Source: Streptomyces griseorubiginosus
GTDB lineage: Bacteria > Actinomycetota > Actinomycetes > Streptomycetales > Streptomycetaceae
Reading direction: 5' to 3'
DNA length: 64,000 nt
Assembly: GCF_001514195.1 (NCBI RefSeq)
Contig: NZ_KQ948737.1
Location: 923,819-987,818, forward strand
In this document: in pieces, positions 52,809 through 62,249 of the stretch
How positions within the stretch are numbered: position 1 is the stretch's first letter
Layout: every line of letters starts with the position of its first letter
The notes under the pieces: model-generated
Databases searched by the model: none
Told to the model about the DNA's origin: nothing
What the model saw: only the letters and a program-made list of their open reading frames with translations
Translations under genes and position numbers: made by a program

Positions 52809-54551
52809 TTATCGGGCGCGACCGAGGATGCGGCGCAGCGCGTCCGAGAGGACTTCACGGGCGTCGGGCGCCGCGGTCGCGTGCCGGAAGGCCACGAAGC
52901 CGTCGGGCCGGACGAGGAGGGCGCCGGCGTCGGAGATCTCGCTGAGCCGCGCCCAGTCGCCGTACGGGTCCTCGTACTCCTGCCCCGGCCCGATGACCAC
53001 GGTGGCGATGTCCACGTCCTGCGCCTCGGCGGCCCGGATCCAGCCCTCGCCGCCGATGCCGGTGAGGAGGGTGAAGCGGCCCTGGCCGACCGTGTCGAGC
53101 GTGGACAGCGTCCGGGTCCCGGAGGTGATCCAGGCGTGCGGGATGCGGGCGCCCGGGCGGGAGGTGGGCTGGTGGTGCAGTTCGGGGTCGCGCGGGAACG
53201 TCTCCGGCGGGGTGCCGTCGGGGACGATCGCGTCGGAGGTGTAGCGCTGGTTGAGGTCGACGCCGTGCGCGTTGAACTCGTACACCTTGAAGGCGATGGC
53301 CTCGCGCAGCTTCGCCCGCTGCTTCTCGGCGGCCTCGCCGGCCTCCTTGCGGGCGGCGATGTTGGCCCACAGCTGCTCGGGGGTCTGCGGGGAGAGCCCG
53401 TCGAGCGCCTCGAAGATGGGGGCGGTCTCGCCGATGGACCGGTTGGCGCGGGTGACGACCTGCTTGCCGACGGGGGCGCGTTCGGCGGTGTAGGTGTCGA
53501 GGAGCTTCGGCGAGGCGCTGCCGTCGAGGACGAGCTTCAGTTTCCAGGCGAGGTTGTAGGCGTCCTGGATGGAGGTGTTGGAGCCCAGTCCGTTGGACGG
53601 CGGATGCCGGTGGGTGGCGTCTCCGGCGCAGAAGACCCGGCCGTTGGAGTAGCGCTCGGCGTACATCTCGTTGACGGTCCACGCCGAGGACGACTTGATC
53701 GTCACCGGGATCTCGTCGTCGCCGACCAGCTGCCGTACGACGGACTCGGCGTACTCCGTGGTCAGGTCGGGGGCGCCCGCGGTGACGTCGTAGCCCCACA
53801 CGATCAGCCACTCGTTCCACGGCCGCACACAGCGCACCAGGCCGGCGCCGATGCCGCCTACGGTGGCGCCCGGGGCGAGGACCCAGTAGAGGGTGGCGGG
53901 CCGGTGCGCGGTGTACTTCGTCAGGTCGGCCTCGAAGACGATGTTGATGCTGCCGGCCACCCCCATCTGGCCGCCCATCGGCAGTCCGGCGTCCTCGGCG
54001 ACTCTGGAGCGGCCGCCGTCGGCGCCGATCAGGTACTTCGCACGGATCTCGTACGTGTCGCCGCGCAGCCGGTCCCGGACCGTGGCCGTCACACCGTCGG
54101 CGTCCTGGGTGTGGGAGAGGTACTCGGTCTCGAAGCGCAGGCTGGTGCCGCGGGCCACGGCCGCGTCGACGAGGACCGGCTCCATGAGGTGCTGGGGCAG
54201 GTCGCACATGCGGGTGGGGCTGGCGAGTTCGTGGGCGGCCTGGACCAGCGGGTCGTTGCCCCAGGAGCGCACCCGGCCGAGTTCCTCGCCGGCCAGGCTG
54301 GTGCAGAAGGTGGTGTTGCCCATCAGGTGCTGCGGGGTCGCCCGGGCGATGACGTCCTGTTCGACGCCGAGGTCGCGCAGGACCTCCATCGTGCGCTGGT
54401 TGGTGATGTGCGCGCGGGGGGTGTCGGCGAGGCTCGCGTAGCGCGTCACGACGATGTTGGGGACGCCGTAGGTGCTCAGGGCGAGCGCGGCCGAGGCACC
54501 GGCCGGCCCGCTGCCGACGATCAGGACGTCGGTCTCGACGACGGTGGACAC
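52809..54551 (-). CDS. FAD-dependent aromatic monooxygenase (phenol hydroxylase/TfdB-like)
   Basis: A 580-residue flavin monooxygenase with GSGPAGASAALALS, the middle motif YLIGADGGRSRVAED, and the FAD contact CAGDATHRHPPSNGLGSNTS. A thioredoxin-like C-terminal domain is also present. It is first in a three-gene operon with hydroxyquinol dioxygenase and maleylacetate reductase, so it likely hydroxylates a resorcinol-type or other dihydroxy or chlorinated phenol to hydroxyquinol. The exact substrate is not readable. Divergent from the NtrC-like activator. Confidence 0.9.
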   Translation of the reverse strand: MSTVVETDVLIVGSGPAGASAALALSTYGVPNIVVTRYASLADTPRAHITNQRTMEVLRDLGVEQDVIARATPQHLMGNTTFCTSLAGEELGRVRSWGNDPLVQAAHELASPTRMCDLPQHLMEPVLVDAAVARGTSLRFETEYLSHTQDADGVTATVRDRLRGDTYEIRAKYLIGADGGRSRVAEDAGLPMGGQMGVAGSINIVFEADLTKYTAHRPATLYWVLAPGATVGGIGAGLVRCVRPWNEWLIVWGYDVTAGAPDLTTEYAESVVRQLVGDDEIPVTIKSSSAWTVNEMYAERYSNGRVFCAGDATHRHPPSNGLGSNTSIQDAYNLAWKLKLVLDGSASPKLLDTYTAERAPVGKQVVTRANRSIGETAPIFEALDGLSPQTPEQLWANIAARKEAGEAAEKQRAKLREAIAFKVYEFNAHGVDLNQRYTSDAIVPDGTPPETFPRDPELHHQPTSRPGARIPHAWITSGTRTLSTLDTVGQGRFTLLTGIGGEGWIRAAEAQDVDIATVVIGPGQEYEDPYGDWARLSEISDAGALLVRPDGFVAFRHATAAPDAREVLSDALRRILGRAR

Positions 54552-54661
54552 GGGGCGCTCCAGGCGGGCTCACGGACGACGGACAGTCTTGATCATGGTG
54601 GGGCGGGGCGGAGTGCGGGTGTCTCAATTCGATACACCGGCTCGCGGTGGACGGGTCCCTG

Positions 54662-54858
54662 TCGTGCGGGGCGGTCGTTAGGGGGTCTCGTGCGGGGCGG
54701 TCGATGCGGGTTCTCGTGTGAGGCAGTCGATACGGGTTCTCGCGGGGCGGTCAATGCGGGCTCGTGCGGGGCGGTCGATGCGGGCTCGCGCGGGGCGGTC
54801 GATGCGGGCTCGCGCGGGGCAGTCGTTGCGGGCTCGCGCGGGGCAGTCGTTGCGCGTT
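54662..54858. repeat. 24-26-bp tandem repeat, about eight copies
   Basis: Eight imperfect copies of a GGGGCGGTCGATGCGGG(C/T)T-type unit lie head to tail in the gap between the divergent monooxygenase and activator genes. Variants carry GGCAGTCG or GTCAATG. The tract ends about 30 bases before the activator GTG. No gene fits in the remaining gap. Confidence 0.85.
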
Positions 54859-54886
54859 CAACTGCACCCGCTACGGTGGTTGCCTC

Positions 54887-56674
54887 GTGACCACCACTGA
54901 GCCGTCGCCCGCAGTCCACGCCCTCCCGCCGCTGGGAGTGGCGCGGGAACGCTTCCTGTCCGGGCGGCCGGTGCCGGAGTGGGTACCGGAGGACGTGCTC
55001 GCCGCCTGGCGCCGGGCGCGGTTCTTCGGTGTGCCGCACGACTTGGGAGAACCCGCCGCCGCCCCGCCCCGGCCCGCCGACTCGCCCCTGCTCGGCGCCG
55101 CCCGGCCGGTGCTCGAACGGATCGCCCCCGCCCTGGGCCCCGGCCCCTCGGTGCTCCTGCTGACCGACGCGCGGCTGCGGGTCCTGTGGACGTCCGGCGT
55201 GGCTCCCGGGCTGCCCCCGTGCCCAGGTCTGTCGGAGCAGGAGGTCGGCCACAACAGCGCGGCACTCGCGCTGCGCGACCGGCGCCGGGCCGAGGTGCAC
55301 GGACCCGAGCACTTCCTGGACGTCTGGCAGGACGTGTCGGCGGTCAGCGTGCCGGTGCTCGCCCCGAAGAGCGGCCACGCGCTCGGCACCCTCACCGTCG
55401 CCTGCCGGCTGTGCGGCGGCCGCCCGCCGCATCCGCAGGCGGCTCTCGCCGAGGCCGCCGCCACCGCGGTGGAGGCCGAACTGCTCGCCCGGGCGGGACG
55501 CCCCGAACAGCTGCTCCTCGACGCCTACTTGCGGGCCACGCGCGGTGAGGACCGTGCGGTGGCCGCGCTGGACGGCCGCAACCGGCTGCTCAGCGCGGCA
55601 GCGGAACGGCTGGCGAGCGAGGAGGTGCTGCGGGCCCTCGAACGCACGGCGGTGACGGCACGGCACTCGGACCCGCCGCCGGCCCCCACTCTTCCCGAGG
55701 ATGCCGGGTGCACGGCCCGGATCGAGGTGGTACGGCAGGACGGCGCGGTCCTCGGGATCGTGGCCGTCCTGGAGTCGCGGACCGAGACCGCACCGCGGCC
55801 CCGGCCACGCGCCCTCCCCGCCCTGGCCGGCTCCTCGCTTCCCTGGCGGTACGCCGTCGAGCGCGCCGCCGATCTGGCCCGCTCGCCGGAGCCGATGCTG
55901 CTGACCGGCGAGCGCGGCACGGGCAAGACCGCGCTGGCCCGGGAGTTGCTGGGCCGGTCGCCCGTCAAGGTCGTCGACGCGGCCGAAGCCGGCTCGCTCG
56001 AAGCCGGCTCGCTCGAAGCCGGCTCGCTCGGAGACGGTTCACTCAAAGCCGGTTCGCTCGAAGTCGGTTCGCTCGAAGGGGACTTGGTGAGGTGGGCCGC
56101 GCGGGGTCCGCTGCTGCTGCGGCACGCGGAGCGGCTGACCCAACCTGCCGTGGCCGTGCTGAACTCCCTGCTCGACGCCCACCCGGACGCCCGGCTGCTG
56201 ATCACCCACACCCCCGGCACCCCGCCCGGACCATGCCTCCAGCGCCTCCTGGACAAGCTGGCCGCCCGCTCGGTCACCCTGCCGCCGCTGCGTGAACGCG
56301 CCGAGGACATCCAGGAGTTGCTGACGGCCCTGGCGCCACGCCCCGCGCCGGGCAGTCCTCCGCTCACCTGGACCCTGGACGCCGTGCGCGCGCTCGAACA
56401 GCATCCTTGGCCCGGCAACGTCACCGAACTCGCCCATGTCGTGCAGGCGTTGGCGGAACACCGCCGAGCCTCCGGACCGATCCGCCGGGCCGAGCTGCCC
56501 GACACCGTGCGCGAAGGGCCCGCCGTCCGTCCGCTCAGCCCGATGGAGCACGCCGAGCGCGCCACGATCCTCGAGACCCTGCACCGCCACGGCGGCAACA
56601 AGTCCCGCGCGGCGGCCGCCCTGGGCATCGGCCGGGCGACGCTGTACCGCAAGCTGCGGGAGTACGAGGGCTGA
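54887..56674 (+). CDS. NtrC/AcoR-like AAA+ activator lacking GAFTGA
   Basis: A 595-residue protein of the bacterial-enhancer-binding type. The N-terminal 220 residues look GAF-like (LLLTDARLRVLWTSG). An AAA+ domain follows with Walker A GERGTGKTALAREL, then EHPWPGNVTELAHV-type sequence and a Fis-type C-terminal helix-turn-helix (GGNKSRAAAALGIGRATLYR). The GAFTGA loop is absent; a six-copy pentapeptide repeat stands in that part. Streptomyces lack sigma-54, so this regulator must act on another polymerase form. It is divergent from the hydroxyquinol operon and likely controls it. It starts at the GTG at 54887. Confidence 0.85.
   Translation: MTTTEPSPAVHALPPLGVARERFLSGRPVPEWVPEDVLAAWRRARFFGVPHDLGEPAAAPPRPADSPLLGAARPVLERIAPALGPGPSVLLLTDARLRVLWTSGVAPGLPPCPGLSEQEVGHNSAALALRDRRRAEVHGPEHFLDVWQDVSAVSVPVLAPKSGHALGTLTVACRLCGGRPPHPQAALAEAAATAVEAELLARAGRPEQLLLDAYLRATRGEDRAVAALDGRNRLLSAAAERLASEEVLRALERTAVTARHSDPPPAPTLPEDAGCTARIEVVRQDGAVLGIVAVLESRTETAPRPRPRALPALAGSSLPWRYAVERAADLARSPEPMLLTGERGTGKTALARELLGRSPVKVVDAAEAGSLEAGSLEAGSLGDGSLKAGSLEVGSLEGDLVRWAARGPLLLRHAERLTQPAVAVLNSLLDAHPDARLLITHTPGTPPGPCLQRLLDKLAARSVTLPPLRERAEDIQELLTALAPRPAPGSPPLTWTLDAVRALEQHPWPGNVTELAHVVQALAEHRRASGPIRRAELPDTVREGPAVRPLSPMEHAERATILETLHRHGGNKSRAAAALGIGRATLYRKLREYEG
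55985..56074 (+). repeat. 15-bp repeat inside the activator gene, six copies
   Basis: Six in-frame 15-base copies of GAAGCCGGCTCGCTC or close variants encode EAGSL, EAGSL, EAGSL, GDGSL, KAGSL and EVGSL at residues 367-396. They follow the Walker A region where the GAFTGA loop would lie in sigma-54 activators. Confidence 0.9.
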
Positions 56675-56791
56675 CGCCCGCCAGGGGCGTGAGGCACCGA
56701 GGACTCGCCGCGTCGATCGGCGGGGCGGCGCACCGGGTCACAGCGAGGCTGCATACCGTAGAGGGAGATCACCACCTGCCCGGGAGCACGC

Positions 56792-57913
56792 ATGTCCGGT
56801 AGCCGTCGTAAGAGACCCGGCGACGCCTTCGACGCCATCGAGCCCCCCGGCGACGCCGAGGTGGTCGTCGGGGTGGTCTCGGTGACCGTCCTCGTGGAGG
56901 CCCTCGGCGTGCTGTCGGGGTCCGAGGTGTGGCTCCTGGGCCTCCTGGTCTTCCTGCCGGGCGCGGCCTCGGCGCTGGGCACGGTCCGGCAGACGACGTT
57001 CGTCGCGGTGTGGACCACGGTCGTCGTCACCGTCACCGTGCTGCTGCGGGACCGGGAGGCGGGCCACTGGTTCGACCGGCTCCTGCTCGTCCTGTTCACC
57101 CTGGGCCTGGCCGCGATCTCGGTCTACGGCTGTCACCGGCGGATCAGGCGCGAGGAGGCGATGCTGCGGCTGCGGTCCACCGCCGCGGCGATGCAGCGGC
57201 ACATCCTGCACCCCCTCCCCCTGGTCACCGACGACGTCCTGGTCAACGGTGTGTACGAGCCGCTCCAGGAGGACCGGCTCGTCGGCGGCGACATCTACGA
57301 CGTCGTCGCGTCACCGTTCGGGACCCGGGTGCTGATCGGGGACGTGCAGGGCAAGGGGCTGACCGCGGTGGGCGCGGCGTTCGCCGTCATCGGCGCCTTC
57401 CGCGAGGCCGCCCACCGCGAGCCCACCCTCACCGCGCTCGTGGACGCCCTGGACGCGGCGGTCGTACGGCACAACTCCTACGCCACGCACACCGGTGACG
57501 ACGAACGCTTCGTGACCGCGCTCGTCCTCGGGGTCGACGCGGAGATGGAGGTGCAGGCCGTCAACTGCGGGCACGTCCTGCCGTACGTCCTGTACGACGG
57601 CAAGGTCAGCGCCCTGGATCTGGAGGCGGGTGTCCCGCTGGGCCTGGCGGAGCTCGCCGCCGAACCCACGACCGTCGGCTGGTTCGACTTCCCCGTAGGC
57701 GCGACGCTGCTGCTGAGCACGGACGGGCTGACCGAGACGCGGTCCGCGGACGGCACGTTCTACCCGGTCGACGAGGCGCTCACGAAGTACGTGGACTTCT
57801 CCCCCACGGAGCTGCCGCAGGCCCTGCACGAGGACGCCCGTACGTTCGCCGGGCCGAACGGCCAGCAGGACGATGTGGCGGTGCTGACCGTGCGGCGGTC
57901 GCGGCGGCACTGA
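56792..57913 (+). CDS. SpoIIE-type PP2C phosphatase with membrane anchor
   Basis: A 373-residue protein. Three or four N-terminal hydrophobic helices (residues about 24-110) precede a PP2C-SpoIIE domain with metal-binding motifs GGDIYDVV, IGDVQGKG, and C-terminal DDVAVLTV. Such phosphatases dephosphorylate anti-anti-sigma proteins. No anti-sigma or STAS gene is adjacent, so its partner is elsewhere. It starts at an ATG at 56792. Confidence 0.9.
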   Translation: MSGSRRKRPGDAFDAIEPPGDAEVVVGVVSVTVLVEALGVLSGSEVWLLGLLVFLPGAASALGTVRQTTFVAVWTTVVVTVTVLLRDREAGHWFDRLLLVLFTLGLAAISVYGCHRRIRREEAMLRLRSTAAAMQRHILHPLPLVTDDVLVNGVYEPLQEDRLVGGDIYDVVASPFGTRVLIGDVQGKGLTAVGAAFAVIGAFREAAHREPTLTALVDALDAAVVRHNSYATHTGDDERFVTALVLGVDAEMEVQAVNCGHVLPYVLYDGKVSALDLEAGVPLGLAELAAEPTTVGWFDFPVGATLLLSTDGLTETRSADGTFYPVDEALTKYVDFSPTELPQALHEDARTFAGPNGQQDDVAVLTVRRSRRH

Positions 57914-58002
57914 GGCCTCTGGTTCGTGCCACCGGCTCCGCTGCGGCTCTGGCTGCGTTTCCGGCTCCGGCTCCGGCGGCTCGGGCCCGTAGCATCGGCT
58001 CC

Positions 58003-58905
58003 ATGGACAAGTCTCCGCTGCCCGCCGACGGTTCTCTCGACGCGGAGGCGGACGCGTTCCAGCGGCTGCGGCCCCGGCTGTTCGGGATCGCCTACCGGAT
58101 CCTGGGCAGTGTGTCCGAGGCCGAGGACGTGGTGCAGGACGCGTGGCTGCGGTGGCAGGGCGCCGACCGGGCCGGGGTGCTGAATCCCGGGGCGTTCCTC
58201 GCGAAGACCACGACCCGGCTGGCGATCAACGTGGCCCAGTCGGCCCGGGTGCGGCGTGAGGCGTACGTCGGTCCGTGGCTGCCGGAGCCCGTGGACACGA
58301 GCGTGGACCCGCTGGTCGGCGCGGAGCGCGGCGAGGCGCTGGAACTGGCCGTGCTGCTGGTCCTGGAGAAGCTGAATCCGGTGGAGCGGGCGGCCTATGT
58401 GCTGCGGGAGGCGTTCGACTATCCGTACGACGAGATCGCGGGGATCGTCCAGCTCAGCCAGGCCAATGTGCGGCAGATCGTCAGCCGGGCCAGGAAACGG
58501 CTGTCCGCGGAGCGCCGTGAACGGGTCGGGACGGCGGAGCACCGACGGCTCCTCGACGCCTTCGTCGCGGCGGCGCGGGACGGTGACGTGGCGGCGCTGG
58601 AGGGCGTGCTGTCCGCCGACGTGGTCGCCTACGCGGACGGCAACGGGCTGCGGGGCGTGGCGCGGCTGGAGGTCGTGGGCGCCGGGCGCGTCGCGAAGAT
58701 CAGCGCGTTCGTCAAGAAGTTCCTCCCCGGCGCCGAGTTCGCCTTCACCGAGGCCAACGGCCTGCCCGCCCTGCTGCTCCGCAGGAACGGCGAGACCGTC
58801 GGCCTGGTGAGCGCGACGGTGGGCCCGGACGGCATCGACGGCCTGTACTGGGTCCTGGCACCGGAGAAGCTACGTGCGTACGAGAGGTCTTCGGGGCGGG
58901 CGTAG
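58003..58905 (+). CDS. ECF41-type (SigJ-like) RNA polymerase sigma factor
   Basis: A 300-residue ECF sigma factor: region 2 (LFGIAYRILGSVSEAEDVVQ), the ECF41 linker motif WLPEP at residues 92-96, region 4 (FDYPYDEIAGIVQLSQANVR), and a C-terminal SnoaL-like domain that acts as a built-in regulator. No anti-sigma gene is needed in this group. The partner gene is typically an oxidoreductase or epimerase nearby, and a convergent NmrA-type reductase gene follows here. Confidence 0.92.
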   Translation: MDKSPLPADGSLDAEADAFQRLRPRLFGIAYRILGSVSEAEDVVQDAWLRWQGADRAGVLNPGAFLAKTTTRLAINVAQSARVRREAYVGPWLPEPVDTSVDPLVGAERGEALELAVLLVLEKLNPVERAAYVLREAFDYPYDEIAGIVQLSQANVRQIVSRARKRLSAERRERVGTAEHRRLLDAFVAAARDGDVAALEGVLSADVVAYADGNGLRGVARLEVVGAGRVAKISAFVKKFLPGAEFAFTEANGLPALLLRRNGETVGLVSATVGPDGIDGLYWVLAPEKLRAYERSSGRA

Positions 58906-59002
58906 GTCGGGAGGGGGCCGCCGTACTGCCCTCGGCGGACTTCACCACCCAGCCCGCCCCGGGGCCTCCCCACCCCGTCAGCCCCCCGGCCTGCCCACCC
59001 CG

Positions 59003-59743
59003 TCAGCCCCGCTTGAGCCAGTCCTCGTAACGCGTCCGTGCCGTCGGGACCGTGGCGTCGCCGGTGAGGACGCCGTCCGGGATGCCCGCGAACATGCCCG
59101 CGCTCTCGTCGGTGACGACACGGCGGCCGTCCGGCCGGGCCGCGAGGGTCAGTTCGGCGAGCCGGTCGAGGCGGTGGATCTCGGGGCCCGCCAACTGACG
59201 CAGCCCGTTCACCGGTGAACCCTGCGCCGCCTCGGCGACGACCGCGGCGACCTCCGCCGCGGCGATCGGGCGCAGCTGGGTGGAGGGCAGGTGCACGTCC
59301 CGGCCCTGGGTCGTCAGGTCCATCACGGGCGCGACGAACTCGAAGAACTGGGCCACCCGCACGATCGTGAAGGGAACGCCGCTCGCCCGTACGGCGTCCT
59401 CCTGCGCGACCTTGGCCAGGTAGTAGCCGAGCCCGGGCACCTGGTCGACGCCGATGATGGAGAGCGCCACATGGTGGCGGACCCCGGCCTCCCGTTCCGC
59501 AGCCGTGAGGTTCCGCATCGCGCGCGTGAAGAAGTCCAGGGCGGCCTCCTTCTCGAAGGACGGGGAGTTCGCCACGTCCACGACCACGTCCGCGCCCTTG
59601 AGCACCTCCGTGAGCCCTTCCCCGGTGAGCGTGTCCACGCCCGTGCTCGGCGCGGCCGCCACCGCCTCGTGGCCGTTGGCGTCGAGCAGGCCCACCACCT
59701 GCGATCCGATGCGGCCGGTGCCTCCGACGACGACGATCTTCAT
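59003..59743 (-). CDS. NmrA/SDR-type NAD(P)-binding oxidoreductase
   Basis: A 246-residue atypical SDR with VVVGGTGRIGSQVVGLL as nucleotide-binding motif, no YxxxK catalytic pair, and VNGLRQLAGPEIHRLDRLAE near the C-terminus. It is convergent with the ECF41 gene. Genes of this type are classic ECF41 targets, and its upstream region holds a matching promoter-like sequence. The ATG at 59743 begins the Rossmann fold. Substrate unknown. Confidence 0.9.
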   Translation of the reverse strand: MKIVVVGGTGRIGSQVVGLLDANGHEAVAAAPSTGVDTLTGEGLTEVLKGADVVVDVANSPSFEKEAALDFFTRAMRNLTAAEREAGVRHHVALSIIGVDQVPGLGYYLAKVAQEDAVRASGVPFTIVRVAQFFEFVAPVMDLTTQGRDVHLPSTQLRPIAAAEVAAVVAEAAQGSPVNGLRQLAGPEIHRLDRLAELTLAARPDGRRVVTDESAGMFAGIPDGVLTGDATVPTARTRYEDWLKRG

Positions 59744-59814
59744 CTCTGTCTCCCTCTCCTGTCCGGGTCCCCCCGGCAACGGGATCCCTCGGTGACGGAA
59801 CCCCTCGGTAGCAG

Positions 59815-59841
59815 GACAGGACAGCGGCGGAATCTGTGACA
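59815..59841 (-). promoter_or_regulatory. Possible ECF41-type promoter
   Basis: On the minus strand TGTCACA (59841-59835), 16 bases and TGTC (59818-59815) lie about 70 bases before the NmrA-type gene start. ECF41 promoters are known with TGTCACA at -35 and CGTC at -10; the -10 here has one mismatch. Confidence 0.5.
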
Positions 59842-59935
59842 GCAGACGAAATACTCCGCAATCTGAACAACTCCACGGGCCTCCCACGTAGTTTAAGAGT
59901 GAAGCAACGAGACGACCCGGAACCGTGAGGCCATC

Positions 59936-62065
59936 TTGTCGAAGAGAACGCCCGCAGCCCTATTGGGCCTGGGGACCCGCAACTGGCGCGTGGCCAGAAA
60001 ACTCCAGGCCATCCTGCTGATCCCGGTACTCATCGCGCTGGTGCTCGGCGGCATCCGGGTCAAACGCTCGGTGGACACCTGGCAGGACGCCGACAAGGCG
60101 GTCCGGGTGGCGGAACTGGTCCAGGCGGCCAACAAGTACGCCAACGACGCCATCAACGAACGCGACGTGTCGGTCATCCCCCTGCTCAAGGGCGACCGGA
60201 CGTCGAGCGTGGTGACCAGGGCCCGGGCCGTCACCGACGCGGACGCGAAGCTGTTCGACGCAGCGGTGGCGCGGATGCCGCAGACCCCCGGCCTGCTGCG
60301 CCGCGTCGCACTCGTCCGCGCCGGCGAGAAGCAGCTCGCGTCCGTGCGCGCGAACGCCTTCACCTCACGGATGACCGGTGTGCAGACCGAGGAGAGCTAC
60401 CACGCCGTCCAGCACCCGCTCATGGAGATATCCAACGAGCTGGGCTTCGGCAGCACCAACCAGGCCAGCTACGGCCGCACCCTCTACTCCGTCTCGCTCA
60501 CCCAGGCCGCCGAGTCCCTGATCCGGGCGATCGGCACCCACCTGCTGACCGAGGACCGCTCCCAACTCGCGCCGGGTGAACTCCAGACCCTGCTCGGCTC
60601 GTTCAGCTCCTACGTCTACCTCGAACAGGTCGGCCTCCAGGAGTACGCGGGCGCCGGCACCGGTGACGACACGGCCCGGCTGCGCAAGGCTCTGACCGAC
60701 GCGGAGCGACGGGGCAAGGAGCAGGTGGCGACGGCCCAGGGGCAGGCCGAGGCGGCCGGGAAGACGTTCGTGGTCCCGCCCGGCCTGGCGAAGATGAACA
60801 GCGAGATCGCTTCGGGCAAGTCCCCGGCGCAGCTCGCCGCGCAGGGCATCACGCCCGAGACCTACTTCGCAGCCGCCACCCTCAGCTTCGACGCCTACCG
60901 CAGCGTCGAGGTCTACCTCACCGACACCGCCCTCGCGAACAGCCGCAGCATCGCCGACGACGCCCGCAACGACGCCGTCGTCAACGCCGCGGTGGTGCTG
61001 ACCGCGGTCCTGGTCGCCTTCCTGCTGGCCGCGTGGGTGGCCCGGACGATGAGCACCAGCATGCGCCGGCTGAGCGCCTCGGCCCACGAGATCGCCGGGC
61101 AGCGGCTCCCCGCACTGCTGACCCAGCTCACCCGGGCCATACCCGGCCGGGTCGACTCCGAGGTGGCGCCGATCCCGATCACCACCACGGACGAGATCGG
61201 CGAGGTCGCCCGCGCCTTCGACCACGTGCACCGCGAGGCCGTACGGCTCGCCGCCGAACAGGCCCTGCTGCGCGCCAACATCAACACGATCTTCAGCAAC
61301 CTGGCGCGTCGCAACCAGTCCCTGATCGAACGCCAACTCGCCCTGATCACCAACCTGGAGGGCAAGGAGGCCGACCCCGACCAGCTGGCCAACCTCTTCA
61401 AGCTGGACCATCTCGCCACCCGGGTCCGCCGCAACGGCGAGAACCTCCTCGTGCTGGGCGGCGAGACCCCCGCCCAGCAGTGGAACCAGCCGCTGCCCCT
61501 GGTGGACGTCATCCGGGCCGCGGCCTCGGAGGTCGAGCAGTACGAGCGCGTCGAGCTGTCGGGGGTCCCGGAGGCCGAGATCCACGGCCGGGCCGTCACC
61601 GACCTGGTGCACCTGCTCGCCGAACTCCTGGAGAACGCGACGACGTTCTCCTCGCCGCACTCCCAGGTCCGGGTCACCGCGGCGCGGCTGCCCGACGGGC
61701 GGATCATGGTCGAGATCCACGACCGGGGCATCGGGCTGCCGCCCGAGAACCTGGCCGACATCAACCACCACCTGGCCGAACCGCCCACCGTGGACGCGGC
61801 GATCTCCCAGCGCATGGGCCTGTACGTGGTCGGCCGACTGGCGGACCGGCACGGTGTCCGGGTCCAGCTGCGCCCGGGCGACCAGGGCCAGGGCACGACC
61901 GCGCTGGCGATGCTGCCCGACACGATCACCTACCGGGCCCCGGGAGCCGCCCCGGACCCCGACACCCTGGCCCTGGCCGCCGTCTCCGACACCCGGCGCC
62001 CGGAAACCTTCGGCCAGGGCTTCGAGGCATGGGACGACGAGCCGACCCGTCGGAGCCGGCACTGA
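59936..62065 (+). CDS. Nitrate/nitrite-sensor-type histidine kinase, CvnA-like
   Basis: A 709-residue membrane kinase. One helix at about residues 25-42 and another at about 350-372 flank an extracytoplasmic NIT-type sensing domain. A HAMP segment follows (MRRLSASAHEIAGQRLPALL), then LFKLDHLATRVRRNGENLLV as a divergent phosphoacceptor region and an ATPase domain (HLLAELLENATTFSSPHSQV, HDRGIGLPPENL). This is the CvnA architecture of Streptomyces conservons, but the usual roadblock, DUF742 and GTPase genes do not follow. The TTG start at 59936 has GTGAGG five bases upstream. Signal unknown. Confidence 0.88.
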   Translation: MSKRTPAALLGLGTRNWRVARKLQAILLIPVLIALVLGGIRVKRSVDTWQDADKAVRVAELVQAANKYANDAINERDVSVIPLLKGDRTSSVVTRARAVTDADAKLFDAAVARMPQTPGLLRRVALVRAGEKQLASVRANAFTSRMTGVQTEESYHAVQHPLMEISNELGFGSTNQASYGRTLYSVSLTQAAESLIRAIGTHLLTEDRSQLAPGELQTLLGSFSSYVYLEQVGLQEYAGAGTGDDTARLRKALTDAERRGKEQVATAQGQAEAAGKTFVVPPGLAKMNSEIASGKSPAQLAAQGITPETYFAAATLSFDAYRSVEVYLTDTALANSRSIADDARNDAVVNAAVVLTAVLVAFLLAAWVARTMSTSMRRLSASAHEIAGQRLPALLTQLTRAIPGRVDSEVAPIPITTTDEIGEVARAFDHVHREAVRLAAEQALLRANINTIFSNLARRNQSLIERQLALITNLEGKEADPDQLANLFKLDHLATRVRRNGENLLVLGGETPAQQWNQPLPLVDVIRAAASEVEQYERVELSGVPEAEIHGRAVTDLVHLLAELLENATTFSSPHSQVRVTAARLPDGRIMVEIHDRGIGLPPENLADINHHLAEPPTVDAAISQRMGLYVVGRLADRHGVRVQLRPGDQGQGTTALAMLPDTITYRAPGAAPDPDTLALAAVSDTRRPETFGQGFEAWDDEPTRRSRH

Positions 62066-62249
62066 GGGCCGTTTCGGCACGCCATGACGTGGGTGGAGGG
62101 GAGCCCGCCTGCTGACGCCCGGACGCGAGAAACGGCGGCCGTGGTCGCCGGAGGGGCCAGGCGGGGAACGTCGTGGTCTCGAACCCGGTCGAACGACCCC
62201 CGGGCGGCGGGCACGATAGGTTCCGCCTCTGGGAACCAACGGAGGTGTT

